This document shows positions 18,298-26,677 of a DNA stretch of 64,000 nucleotides, in pieces. The notes beneath the pieces were generated by a model. That model had not been told where the DNA came from, did not search any database, and saw only the letters and a list, made by a program, of their open reading frames with translations. The position numbers and the translations under genes are program-made. Source of the DNA: AC-32 sp963766375. GTDB lineage: Bacteria; Actinomycetota; Thermoleophilia; Gaiellales; Gaiellaceae. The stretch covers positions 1-64,000 of the forward strand of contig CAVXZG010000002.1 in the NCBI GenBank assembly GCA_963766375.1, read 5' to 3'. How positions within the stretch are numbered: position 1 is the first letter of the stretch; the number at the start of each line of letters is the position of its first letter.

Positions 18298-19126
18298 ATG
18301 CCTGAGTTACCCGAGGTGGAGGCGCTTCGACGCTCGCTCGACGATCCGGTGCGGGCCTTTCCGATCGAGCAGGCCGGGCCGGCGCACATCGCAACCCTGA
18401 AGACGTTCGACCCGCCGCTGGCCGTGCTGGAGGGACGGCGGCTCGCGGGCGCCGAGCGGCGGGCCAAGCGGCTGCTCTTCCCGACCGAGGACGGCGAGCT
18501 CGTCCTGCTCGTGCACCTGATGTCGGCCGGGCGCGTGCGGTACCTCCGTGCCGGCGAGGCCGGCCCCAAGACGCGCGGCCTTCCGGCTGCGCTTCGAGGG
18601 CGGCGGCCAGCTCGTCCTGACGGAGGCCGGCGCGAAGAAGCGCGCCGGCGTGTGGCTGCTCACGCCGGAGCAGGTCGACCTCGAGCTGGGCCACCTCGGC
18701 CCGGAGGCGCTCGGCCTCGGCGCAGAGCGGCTCGGCGAGATCCTGGCGGTCGAGCAGCGCCGCCTGCACTCGCTCCTGCGCGACCAGCGGGTGATCGCCG
18801 GCATCGGCCGCGCGTGGGCAAACGAGATCCTTCACACCGCGCGCCTGTCCCCTTTTGCCGCGGCCCAGGGTCTGACCCCGGGACAGGTCCAGACCCTCGC
18901 GGAGGCGATCGACTCGGAGCTCGAGCGCGGCCTCGAGCTACGCGAGCGCGGCGCGAAGGACGCGAAGGTCTATCGCGTCCACAAGAAGCTGCACGAGCCC
19001 TGCCATGTCTGCGGCACGGCGATCGAGCAGGTCGACTTCGACCAGCACACGATCTTCTACTGCCCGCAGTGTCAGACGGGCGGGCGCCTGCTCAAGGACC
19101 GGCGGCTCTCGCGCTTGCTTCGGTAG
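18298..19126 (+). pseudogene. mutM: Formamidopyrimidine-DNA glycosylase (Fpg/MutM), one frameshift
   Basis: It starts at ATG 18298 as MPELPEVEALRRS, with the catalytic Pro2 and Glu3, and has Lys57 in GAERRAKRLLF. Near 18,574-18,580 an extra G shifts the frame; the sense continues with FRLRFEGGGQLVLTEAGAKK and ends in the zinc finger CHVCGTAIEQ...CPQCQTGG (four Cys). Fpg excises 8-oxoguanine and nicks the strand by beta/delta-elimination. The length after correction is about 275 residues. The 3' end overlaps the convergent hydrolase gene by 55 bases. Confidence 0.85.
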
Positions 19127-20007
19127 CGCCCGGCGGTTAGCCAGTCGTAGACGACAGCCCATTCCTCGTCGAGGAAATGGCCGCCGCCTTCCAGCAGCTC
19201 GAACCGCGCGTTCGGAAGACGGTTCGCGACGTATTCGCCGTGGCTGCGCGGCGCGAGCACGTCGAGCTCGCCCTGCCAGAGCCGCACCTCGGCGTGCACG
19301 TCCTCCGGCTCGAAGCCCCACGGCTTCGCGAAAGCGAGGTCGTCGTCAGCCCAGCCGCGGACGCCCTGGCGCACGGACTCGACGAACTGCTGCCTCATCA
19401 CGTCGCGATACTCCTTGCGGTTCATGATCGCCCGGTCCACGTCGGGCAGCTCGCTCGCGATCTCGTCCAGGACGGCGTCGGGGTCGGCCCGGATGCCGTC
19501 GACGTAAGGCTCGAGGTAGGCGTCGATCGCGTCCTTGCCCTCGAGGGCGGCGCCGAACTCCTTCACGTTCAGGTCGGCGAGTCCGTCGAAGAAATCGAAG
19601 TCCTTCGCGTCCGAAGGCGCGGGCGTGACCAGGGCGCCGACCCGGATGATGCGGTCGCCGAGCAGCGCCCCGCAGGCGAGCGCGTGCGGCGCGCCGCCCG
19701 AGCCGCCGACGGCCACGAAGCGCTCGAAGCCGAGCTCGTCGGCGATCGCCTCGATGTCCGCTGCCGCGTCGGCGACGGAGCGCCCCGGCTTGGGGTCCGA
19801 ACGCCCGTAGCCCGGACGGTCGTAGACCACCGCGTGCATTCCGTGACGCTCGTAGATGCCGGCGTCGGGATGGCGAGCGAGACGGCTCCCCGGAGTGCCG
19901 TGGGAAACGATCACCGGCACGCCTTCAGCGCTCCCGCGCTCGAAATACGCGAGCGTGCGGCCGTCCTTCGTCGTGAGAGTCCCCTCGCGCTCCACGGGCG
20001 GGATCAT
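19072..20007 (-). CDS. Alpha/beta-hydrolase
   Basis: A 311-residue protein with PVIVSHGTPGSR (oxyanion region), the nucleophile elbow GGSGGAPHAL with Ser103, a late Asp in LWQGELDVLAPRSH and the catalytic His in LEGGGHFLDEEW. This is a complete Ser-Asp-His triad, typical of the haloperoxidase/epoxide-hydrolase-like group. The substrate is not predictable. The last 18 residues are basic and antisense to fpg, so the true end could be slightly different. Confidence 0.85.
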   Translation of the reverse strand: MIPPVEREGTLTTKDGRTLAYFERGSAEGVPVIVSHGTPGSRLARHPDAGIYERHGMHAVVYDRPGYGRSDPKPGRSVADAAADIEAIADELGFERFVAVGGSGGAPHALACGALLGDRIIRVGALVTPAPSDAKDFDFFDGLADLNVKEFGAALEGKDAIDAYLEPYVDGIRADPDAVLDEIASELPDVDRAIMNRKEYRDVMRQQFVESVRQGVRGWADDDLAFAKPWGFEPEDVHAEVRLWQGELDVLAPRSHGEYVANRLPNARFELLEGGGHFLDEEWAVVYDWLTAGRYRSKRESRRSLSRRPPV

Positions 20008-21077
20008 ACGGGCGATCCGGCCCTACGCACGTGCGCTCGCGTGACCTCGGCCGGAGACGCGCACCCGAGCAGCTTCAGGCCCACCTCGATCTCCGCCCGC
20101 AGCAGCTCGAGCACCTGGCGCGCGCCCTCCTCCCCACCAGCCGCGAGCCCCCAGAGCACCGCCCGGCCGGACATGGCGGCGCGGGCGCCGAGCGCCAGCG
20201 CCTTCAGGACGTCGGTACCGCGGCGGATTCCGCCGTCGACGAGGACCTCGACCCGCTCGCCGACCGCCTCGACCACCTCGGGAAGAGCGTCGAGGGTCGG
20301 CGGGACCCCGTCGAGCTGCCGGCCGCCGTGGTTCGAGACGATCACCGCGGCAGCACCGTGCTCGACGGCCAGGAGTGCGTCCTCGGCCGTCAGGATCCCC
20401 TTGAGCACGAGCGGGAGCGGGCTGCAGGAGCGCAGCCACTCCAGGTCGCGCCAGGTGAGGGTCGAGTCCACGATGCTGCCGAGGTTCGCGTGGAAGTCTT
20501 CTCGCTCGATCCTGACCGGGAGGTTCGGCAGCGGCAGGTCGTCCGGAAGCGCGAACGAGGCGCGCAGATCGCGCTCGCGCCGGCCGGCGACCGGAAAGTC
20601 AACCGTGAGCACGAGCGCGCTGTGCCCCGCCTCCGCCGCCGACTCGACGAGCTCCTTCGTGAACCCGCGATCCTTCGACCAGTAGAGCTGGAACCACTGC
20701 GGCGCACCAGGTGCGGCAGCGGCGAGCTCGCCAGGCGAGACGCTCGAGAGCGTCGAGAGGGTCATGACCGTCCCGGCGGCAGCGGCAGCGCGGGCGGTGG
20801 CGAGCTCGCCCTCCGGGTCGGCCAGGCGCTGGAATGCCGTCGGCGCCACGAGCAGCGGGAACGCGACCTCGGTCCCGAGCACCGTCGCCGCGGTCGAGAC
20901 CGTGGCGACGTCCACGAGGACGCGGGGCCGCAGCTGCCAGCGCTCGAACGCGGCCGAGTTGCCGCGCAGCGTGTGCTCGTCGCCGGCGCCGCCCGCGAAG
21001 TAGCCGAAGGCGCCGGGCTCGAGACGGGCTCGCGCCGCTTGCTCGAAGTCGTCGACGTTGACCCGCCTGTCGGTCAC
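20004..21077 (-). CDS. FMN-dependent alpha-hydroxy acid oxidase/dehydrogenase
   Basis: A 357-residue TIM-barrel enzyme. FMN- and substrate-binding blocks include PLLVAPTAFQRLADPEGE, LSTLSSVSPGE, WFQLYWSKDRG and the catalytic His in VIVSNHGGRQLDGVP, followed by the phosphate-binding VDGGIRRGTDVLKALALGARA. It belongs with L-lactate/glycolate/mandelate oxidizing enzymes; which hydroxyacid is used is open. The start is GTG overlapping the stop of the upstream kinase-like gene (GTGA), so the two are co-translated. It overlaps the following hydrolase gene by 4 bases. Confidence 0.88.
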   Translation of the reverse strand: MTDRRVNVDDFEQAARARLEPGAFGYFAGGAGDEHTLRGNSAAFERWQLRPRVLVDVATVSTAATVLGTEVAFPLLVAPTAFQRLADPEGELATARAAAAAGTVMTLSTLSSVSPGELAAAAPGAPQWFQLYWSKDRGFTKELVESAAEAGHSALVLTVDFPVAGRRERDLRASFALPDDLPLPNLPVRIEREDFHANLGSIVDSTLTWRDLEWLRSCSPLPLVLKGILTAEDALLAVEHGAAAVIVSNHGGRQLDGVPPTLDALPEVVEAVGERVEVLVDGGIRRGTDVLKALALGARAAMSGRAVLWGLAAGGEEGARQVLELLRAEIEVGLKLLGCASPAEVTRAHVRRAGSPV

Positions 21078-21655
21078 GCGAGACGGATTCGCAGCGTCTC
21101 GTCGTCGAGCGTGACCGATCCGCCCTGAGCCCGGATCAGGCGGACGGCGATCGCCGCTCCCAGGTCGCGCAGGTCTTCACCGAGCACGACCGGTGCCGAG
21201 GCGGGCGTGATCGGAGCGAGCGTGAGCTCCTCGCCGTTCGCCGTCAGCTCGACGCGCTCCAGGCCGCCGTGGCGCAGGGCGCACTGCGCGAGCGAGGCCA
21301 CCGCGCGCCGGCTCGCCGCGACGTCCACCTCGACCTCCGCGCCCTCTCCCGAGACCGCGACGCGCTCCGTTCCCAGCTTTTCGGCGGCGGCTGCCGCGAG
21401 CTCGATCGTGTTGGCGCTCGCGAGCACCGGGTCGTAGCGCCCGCTTTCGATCTTCGCGCCGAGGGCGAGCTCGTCGATCAGCTCGGCGAGCTGCGTCGAG
21501 GCCGAGTTGATCATCTCCAGGTAGCGGACCGTCGTCTCGTCGTGGCCCTCCGTCCGGACGAGCGTCTGGGCGAATCCGTGCACGGTCGCGAGCGGCGTGC
21601 GCAGGTCATGGCACGCGAGCATCACGAGTCGGGCGAACTGCGAGTCTTCGGTCAA
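21074..21655 (-). CDS. Degenerate histidine-kinase-like protein (HisKA domain)
   Basis: A 193-residue protein with a good HisKA dimerisation/phosphoacceptor helix (VMLACHDLRTPLATVHGFAQTL, with His16) and a second helix. In the following ATPase-like domain the N box is missing its Asn (ASLAQCALRHGG) and no DxGxG motif is seen. It therefore may not bind ATP and could be a phosphotransfer or regulatory relic. It begins with TTG, has no sensor or membrane segment, is coupled to the hydroxyacid oxidase gene and is divergent from mptA. Confidence 0.7.
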   Translation of the reverse strand: MTEDSQFARLVMLACHDLRTPLATVHGFAQTLVRTEGHDETTVRYLEMINSASTQLAELIDELALGAKIESGRYDPVLASANTIELAAAAAEKLGTERVAVSGEGAEVEVDVAASRRAVASLAQCALRHGGLERVELTANGEELTLAPITPASAPVVLGEDLRDLGAAIAVRLIRAQGGSVTLDDETLRIRLA

Positions 21656-21680
21656 AGGGGTGGTTGGTAGCGTTGGCGGC

Positions 21681-22655
21681 GTGGACGAGCCTCGACAGCT
21701 TCTAACACACGACCTCCAGGCCGCGCCGTCCGAGGTGCCTCTCGGGCTCTCGCGCGCGGGCGTAAGCGGCGTCCAGAAGGCGATCCGGATCAGCTACGGC
21801 GGGAGCGAGAAGCTGATCGCGGCCGACATCGATTGCACCGTCGACCTCGATCCGGGCCAGAAGGGCGTCCACATGTCGCGCTTCCCGGAGCTCTTCGCGG
21901 AAGCGATCGAGGAGGTCGTGATCGGGGAGGCCCTGCTCGTCGAGAGCCTTGCCGAGCACATCGCCTCGCACATCGTCCGGCGTCAGAGCGCGTTGCGAGC
22001 CGAGGTGCGGATCGTCGCGCGCTACCCGCTCGAGCGCGAGACCCCGGTGACGGGGCTGCCGACCCAGGAGATGGTCTCGCTGATCGGCCTCGCAGCGGCC
22101 TCGGCCGAGCGGACGCGCCGGATTGTCGGGGTCGAGGCGGCCGGAATCAACGCCTGCCCCTGCGCGCAGGGGCTCGTGCGCGACCACGCGGCGGAGCGGC
22201 TCGACGAGGCGGGGTTCGACGAGCTCGACATCGACCGGATCCTGGAGCTCGTCCCGCTCGCGACGCACAACCAGCGCGGCCGCGGGACGCTCTACGTCGG
22301 AAGCGAGTCGCCGGTGAACGCCGAGCAGCTCGTGCGGATCGTCGAAGGCTCGATGAGCTCGCCGGTCTACGAGCTGCTGAAGCGTCCCGACGAGCTCTTC
22401 GTCGTCGAGCACGCGCACCTGCAGCCGCGCTTCGTCGAGGACTCGGTGCGGATCTCGCTCCGCGACGCGCTCGGGACCTACCCGGACCTCGACGACGCCG
22501 ACTTCTTGCTGGCCCGCCAGGTGAACCTGGAGACAATCCACTCGCACGACGTCGTCGCGGAGCGCTACGGCACGGCGGGCGAGCTGCGCGGCGAGCTCGA
22601 AGGCCGCGGCGCGGCCGCCCGGCACACCGAGCTGCGCGAGTGGCTTAGTTCCTAA
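21681..22655 (+). CDS. mptA: GTP cyclohydrolase, MptA/FolE2 type (PF02649)
   Basis: A 324-residue protein starting with GTG. It contains KGVHMSRFPELFAEAIEEVV, FPELF and the metal-site motif GINACPCAQ (Cys159/Cys161), together with the C-terminal HSHDVVAERYG. This is the GCHY-1 superfamily; the ACPCAQ form matches archaeal MptA-like enzymes. MptA opens GTP to a cyclic phosphate precursor of methanopterin-type pterins, whereas FolE2 makes dihydroneopterin triphosphate for folate; the choice here is inference. It probably replaces the usual FolE1. It is convergent with plsY. Confidence 0.8.
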   Translation: MDEPRQLLTHDLQAAPSEVPLGLSRAGVSGVQKAIRISYGGSEKLIAADIDCTVDLDPGQKGVHMSRFPELFAEAIEEVVIGEALLVESLAEHIASHIVRRQSALRAEVRIVARYPLERETPVTGLPTQEMVSLIGLAAASAERTRRIVGVEAAGINACPCAQGLVRDHAAERLDEAGFDELDIDRILELVPLATHNQRGRGTLYVGSESPVNAEQLVRIVEGSMSSPVYELLKRPDELFVVEHAHLQPRFVEDSVRISLRDALGTYPDLDDADFLLARQVNLETIHSHDVVAERYGTAGELRGELEGRGAAARHTELREWLSS

Positions 22656-22680
22656 GGCGTCGCTTGCGATGCCGACGTCA

Positions 22681-22735
22681 GGACGCCGGGCTCTGCCGGG
22701 CGTCCGTCTGAAACGACCGGTCGAACATTGACCGG
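22681..22735. terminator. Hairpins in the mptA/plsY convergent gap
   Basis: Two stem-loops lie between the converging mptA and plsY ends. One pairs GGACGCC (22681-22687) with GGCGTCC (22699-22705); the other pairs CCGGTC (22717-22722) with GACCGG (22730-22735), with a 7-base loop. No long T-run follows either, so they may work as a weak bidirectional terminator. This is a structural observation only. Confidence 0.35.
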
Positions 22736-22740
22736 AGCGA

Positions 22741-23358
22741 CTAGCTCTTAACGGCTCCGCCGGCGGCGGAACCGAAACGCGTCTCGGTGCCGGCGCGCAG
22801 CCGGCTGATGTTCGGCCGGTGCAGGAGGATCACCGCCAGCCGCGGCGATCGACCCGAACGCGATCACCGGCCACGGCTCTTCCAGCGCCAACGCGATCAC
22901 CGGGAGCGAGATCGCGGCGACGATCGACGCCACCGAGGGGTAACGGAAGAGAACGAAGACGATGATCCAGACCGCTGCGCCGAGGCCGCCCACCACGGGC
23001 GCGACGCCGAGAAAGGCGCCGCCGCAGGTCGCCACGGCCTTGCCGCCCTTCTCGAAGCGCAGGAACAGCGGCCGCCAGTGGCCGAGCATCGCCGCCCCAC
23101 CGGCGAGCACGCCTGCGAGGTGGCTCACATAGATCGTGGCGAGCAACGCGGGCACGAAGCCCTTCATGGTGTCGAGGAACATGACGGGCACGCCGAGCCG
23201 GGCGCCGTAGGTCCGCCAGACGTTCGTGGCGCCGATGTTGCCGCTGCCGGTCTTGCGGATGTCCTCGCCCCGCAGCGCGCGCACCAGCCAGTACCCGGTC
23301 GGGATGCTCCCGGCCAGGTAGCCGACGATTACAAAAAGCGCTACGCCCAGGGTCTCAC
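22741..23358 (-). pseudogene. plsY: Glycerol-3-phosphate acyltransferase PlsY, two frameshifts
   Basis: The core GYLAGSIPTGYWLVRALRG, KTGSGNIGATNVWR, MKGFVPALLATIY and HWRPLFLRFEKGGKAVAT is diagnostic of PlsY, which transfers an acyl group from acyl-phosphate to glycerol-3-phosphate at the membrane. A GTG at 23358 overlapping the SOD stop (GTGA) is the likely start, but one base is missing near 23,344. Near 22,843 another shift changes the frame; the corrected C-terminus is VILLHRPNISRLRAGTE, ending at 22741. With both corrected, the length is normal (about 205 residues). Confidence 0.82.
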
Positions 23359-23975
23359 GGGGTGATCTGGTACTGCTGCACCCAGTCGTTCACCACGTCC
23401 CACTCGAGGTTGTTGAAGAACGCCTCGATGTAGGACGCGCGGTCGGTCTGGTAGTCCAGGAAGTACGCGTGCTCGTAGACGTCGAGGGCGACGAGGGGCG
23501 TCGCGTTCCAGATCGGATACGTGTTCTGCGCGTCGCCGATGTAGTTGAAGAGCCGGCCCTCGTCCCAGTCGTAGGCCGTCCAGGCCCAGCCGCGGGCTGC
23601 CAGGCCCGTCGCCTTGAGGTCGGCGCGCCAGTCGTCGAACGAGCCGAAGTCGCGGGCGATCAGGTCGGCGATCAGGCCGTGGGCCTTGCCGCCGTCGCCG
23701 CCGAGGTGCTCGAAGTAGATCTCGTGGTTCTTGATCCCGCCGATCGCGAACGAGAGGTCGACCTTCAGCGCCCGCACCTCCGAGTAGACCTGGTTCGCGG
23801 CCGAGACGTCCACGCCGGCGAGCTTGCCGAGGATCTCGTTCCGCTTGTTCACGTACCCCTCGTACAGCTTGTAGTGCGCCTCGACCGACTCGCGCGAGAT
23901 GCCGTCGAGCTCCAGCAGGGCCGGCTTGAGCTGCCGCGGCGTGATCTCCTCTCGGTTGAAGGCAAGCTCGGACAA
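23355..23975 (-). CDS. Fe/Mn-type superoxide dismutase, divergent variant
   Basis: A 206-residue protein starting at TTG (AAAGGAG upstream). It has the SOD C-terminal pattern VYEHAYFLDYQTDRASYIE and the central IKNHEIYFEHLGG, with GWAWTAYD. The N-terminal His region is altered (ESVEAHYKLYEGYVNKRNE instead of LHHDKHHQAYV), so one ligand position is shifted and a cluster of His is missing. It may be a metal-binding SOD of the group seen in actinomycetes and Deinococcus-like bacteria. It is paired divergently with a canonical SOD. Confidence 0.8.
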   Translation of the reverse strand: MSELAFNREEITPRQLKPALLELDGISRESVEAHYKLYEGYVNKRNEILGKLAGVDVSAANQVYSEVRALKVDLSFAIGGIKNHEIYFEHLGGDGGKAHGLIADLIARDFGSFDDWRADLKATGLAARGWAWTAYDWDEGRLFNYIGDAQNTYPIWNATPLVALDVYEHAYFLDYQTDRASYIEAFFNNLEWDVVNDWVQQYQITP

Positions 23976-24071
23976 CGTCGACTCCTTTCGGACGGGCGCG
24001 GACGCAGGAGCATAACGACCCGCCGCAGGGCCGAACCCGTTAGCCTCAGCCGCAGCTAGGAAAGGAGCGAC

Positions 24072-24701
24072 ATGGCCTTCGAGGTTCCCCCTCTTCCGTA
24101 CGACTACGGCGCCCTCGAGCCGCACATCGACGAGCAGACGATGCGCCTGCACCACGACAAGCACCACCAGGCGTACGTGGACAACGTAAACAAGGCACTC
24201 GAGGGGACGGAGCTCGCCGACAAGCCCGTCGAGCACGTGCTCACGAACCTCGAAGTCCTACCCGAGGACAAGCAGGCGCTGGTCAAGAACAACGCCGGCG
24301 GGCACATCAACCACTCGATGTTCTGGGAGATCATGGGCCCGGACGGCGGCGGCGAGCCGAGCGGCGCGCTGGCCGATGCGATCAACGACCTCTGGGGCAG
24401 CGTCGAGGCCTTCAAGCAGCTGGTCAACGAGACAGGCGTGAAGCGCTTCGGCTCGGGCTGGACGTGGCTCGTTCATGACGGCACCGGTCTCGCGGTCTAC
24501 TCGACGGCCAACCAGGACGCGCCGATCCTGAACGACGACTTCCCGATCCTCGGGAACGACGTCTGGGAGCACGCCTACTACCTCAAGTACCAGAACCGGC
24601 GCCCGGAGTACCTCGAGGCGTGGTGGAACGTCGTCAACTGGGACGCCGTCTCCGCGCGCTTCGACCGCGCGGCGGAAGAGTTGGGGCGGCCCGGGACCTA
24701 G
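24072..24701 (+). CDS. sodA: Fe/Mn superoxide dismutase
   Basis: A 209-residue canonical enzyme: MAFEVPPLPYDYGALEPHID, LHHDKHHQAYVDNVN (ligand His27), AGGHINHSMFW (second His), GSGWTWLV and DVWEHAYYLKYQNRRPEYLEAWW (Asp and His ligands). It converts superoxide to hydrogen peroxide and oxygen. The ATG has an AAAGGAG site six bases upstream. It is divergent from a second SOD with a 96-base gap that must hold both promoters. The metal choice (Fe or Mn) is not decided. Confidence 0.93.
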   Translation: MAFEVPPLPYDYGALEPHIDEQTMRLHHDKHHQAYVDNVNKALEGTELADKPVEHVLTNLEVLPEDKQALVKNNAGGHINHSMFWEIMGPDGGGEPSGALADAINDLWGSVEAFKQLVNETGVKRFGSGWTWLVHDGTGLAVYSTANQDAPILNDDFPILGNDVWEHAYYLKYQNRRPEYLEAWWNVVNWDAVSARFDRAAEELGRPGT

Positions 24702-24703
24702 GG

Positions 24704-25339
24704 CTAGGCGCGCAGGACGTTGCTGGTGGCGGTGAGGAAGCAGGGCGTCGCCTGCGCGGTCGAGATCAGCAGGCGTACCCGCGCCCTCAGCGCGACCTTC
24801 GCGCGGAAGGAAGCGGAGTCGACGACGGTGGGCTTCGCCGGGCCCGCGGCCTCGGTCGTGAGCAGGACCCGCTTCACCTGCACCCAACGCTTGCGCAGCG
24901 TCGAGTAGCGCTGGAAGAGGACGGCCTTGTCCTTGAGCGTCTTGCCGACCGTGACCTTGGCGGTGTACGAGCCGCGAGCGACCCGCGTCAGCTGAAGGAC
25001 GGGCCTGACGGCAACCGTGACGATCGCGCTCTTGACGTTCTTGAACGTCGCCTGGTAGGTCGTGGCGGCCGCGGGCGTGGCCGGCGTGGTGTACGCGCCG
25101 TTCGCCACGGTCTTGACGGTTGCGACCTTGACCGCCCTGGTGCTGCCACATTCCGTCGCCTCGACCGCAATCGTCTGGTTCGCCCTTTTCGTGGAGAGCA
25201 CGCCGCTCAGGGTGACGGGCTTGCCGTAGCTCACGACAGGGGCGCTTGCGACAAGGGTGACGGTGACCGGGGCGGCCGCGGTAGCCGCCGCCGCAAGGGC
25301 GGCCCCGGCGACGAGCGTTGAAGCGAGGATCTTCAGCAT
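24704..25339 (-). CDS. Secreted Ig-like/beta-rich protein
   Basis: A 211-residue protein with a signal peptide (MLKILASTLVAGAALAAAATAAA) followed by Thr/Val-rich beta-type repeats: VSYGKPVTLSGVLSTKRANQ and TVGKTLKDKAVLFQRYS. The pattern resembles Ig-like or 'SGVL' repeats in secreted actinobacterial proteins. Two Cys may form a disulfide. It is convergent with sodA (2-base gap). The role is unknown, probably extracytoplasmic. Confidence 0.65.
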   Translation of the reverse strand: MLKILASTLVAGAALAAAATAAAPVTVTLVASAPVVSYGKPVTLSGVLSTKRANQTIAVEATECGSTRAVKVATVKTVANGAYTTPATPAAATTYQATFKNVKSAIVTVAVRPVLQLTRVARGSYTAKVTVGKTLKDKAVLFQRYSTLRKRWVQVKRVLLTTEAAGPAKPTVVDSASFRAKVALRARVRLLISTAQATPCFLTATSNVLRA

Positions 25340-25394
25340 TGCCCGAAGATGACGCCGTGACTGGACGGAACTTGCGGCGTGCTATCACTGGCCC

Positions 25395-26054
25395 ATGCGC
25401 GCTCTGATCACCGGGGGTACCGGGCGGGTCGGCGCTGCGATCGCCGAGCGGCTCGAGCGCGACGGTTGGTCGGTGCTCGCGGCCGGCCGCGCCGACGGCG
25501 ACCTGGCCGAGGTCGCGCAGGCGCGGGCGCTCGTCGCGCGGGCCGTCAAGGAGCTCGGCGGGCTCGACCTGCTCGTGAACGCCGCCGGCGAGGGCTTCGC
25601 GCCCAAACCGCTCGAGGAGCTCGACGAACGCGACTGGGACGCAGCCTTCGGCGCCACGGCGAAGGGCAGCTTCTTCGTCTCGCAGGCCGCCGCGCCGCAT
25701 TTGCGTGCTTCGCAAGGCTGCATCGTGATGATCGAGGACGTCGCGGGCTACCAGCCCTGGCCGTCCTTCGCGGCGCACTCGGCGGCCAAGGCGGCCCAGG
25801 CCATGCTGACGCGCGTGCTCGCGCGCGCGCTCGCGCCCGAGGTCCGGGTCTGCGGCGTGGCGCCGGGACCCGTGGCGGTCGAGCCGGGCCAGGAGGAACG
25901 ACGGGCCGCCGAGACCCTGCTCGAGCGTGTCGGATCGCCCGAGGACGTCGCGGACGCCGTCCTCTACCTCGCCGGCGCGAAATTCGTCACCGGCTCGACG
26001 TTGTTCGTGGACGGGGGCCGGTTGCTCAAAACCGGCTTGGCTCCACAGGCGTAG
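25395..26054 (+). CDS. SDR family oxidoreductase, pteridine-reductase-like, with Tyr to His change
   Basis: A 219-residue short-chain dehydrogenase. The NADPH motif is TGGTGRVG, matching the TGX3RXG of pteridine reductases. Asp115 lies exactly 13 residues before the catalytic position, as in the Asp-Tyr-Lys triad of PTR1, but that position is His128 (HSAAK, Lys132) rather than Tyr. The C-terminus GSTLFVDGGRLL is normal. The replacement suggests altered or lost reductase activity, or a different proton donor. The substrate is unknown. Confidence 0.8.
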   Translation: MRALITGGTGRVGAAIAERLERDGWSVLAAGRADGDLAEVAQARALVARAVKELGGLDLLVNAAGEGFAPKPLEELDERDWDAAFGATAKGSFFVSQAAAPHLRASQGCIVMIEDVAGYQPWPSFAAHSAAKAAQAMLTRVLARALAPEVRVCGVAPGPVAVEPGQEERRAAETLLERVGSPEDVADAVLYLAGAKFVTGSTLFVDGGRLLKTGLAPQA

Positions 26055-26118
26055 AACCTTGTGATGGAGCTCGTGCTCGACGCACCCAGTTTGCCGCGAC
26101 GCGCCGGTAGCAGCGACC

Positions 26119-26677
26119 ATGCCCGCGGTGGTGGCGAACGACTTGACCGACGGAGAGCTGATCAGCCGCACCGGCGACGGCGATCGCGGCGCGTTCGAGG
26201 TGCTCTACCGGCGGTACTCCCGCCCCGTGTTCGGACTTGCTCTGCGCCGGCTCGGCGACCGCGGCAAGCGCCGAGGATGCGGTGCAGGAGACCTTCGCGT
26301 CGATCTGGCGCGCGGCCCGCAGCTACCGGCCGGAGCGCGGCCCGGGCGCGCCCTGGCTCTACGCCGTCGCACGCAACGCGATCATCGACCGCAGCCGGGC
26401 GCGCTACGAGCCCCCTGCGGAGGCGCCCGACGAGGCCTCGCCCGAGCTCGGCCCGCCCGAGCGGGTCGAGGCCGGCTGGACCGCCTGGCGGGTCCACCGG
26501 GCACTCGAAGAGCTCTCGCCGAACGAGCGCGCCGTGATCGAGCTGGCCTACTGGAGCGGCCTCTCGCAGTCCGAGGTCGCCGAGTACCTCGGAATCCCAC
26601 TCGGAACCGTGAAGACGCGCACGCGCGCGGCACTCGCCCACCTCGCCGATCAGCTCGAGAAGGAGGAGCTCGAGTGA
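26119..26677 (+). pseudogene. ECF sigma factor, one frameshift
   Basis: Region 2 starts as DGDRGAFEVLYRRYSRPVFGLALRRLGDRG. An extra A near 26,262-26,266 shifts the frame, and the sense continues with AEDAVQETFASIWRAARSYRP and region 4, SPNERAVIELAYWSGLSQSEVAEYLG, IPLGTVKTRTRAAL. It is an extracytoplasmic-function sigma factor. The stop overlaps the GTG of the anti-sigma gene (GTGA), the typical pairing. The break looks like a duplicated base. Confidence 0.82.
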
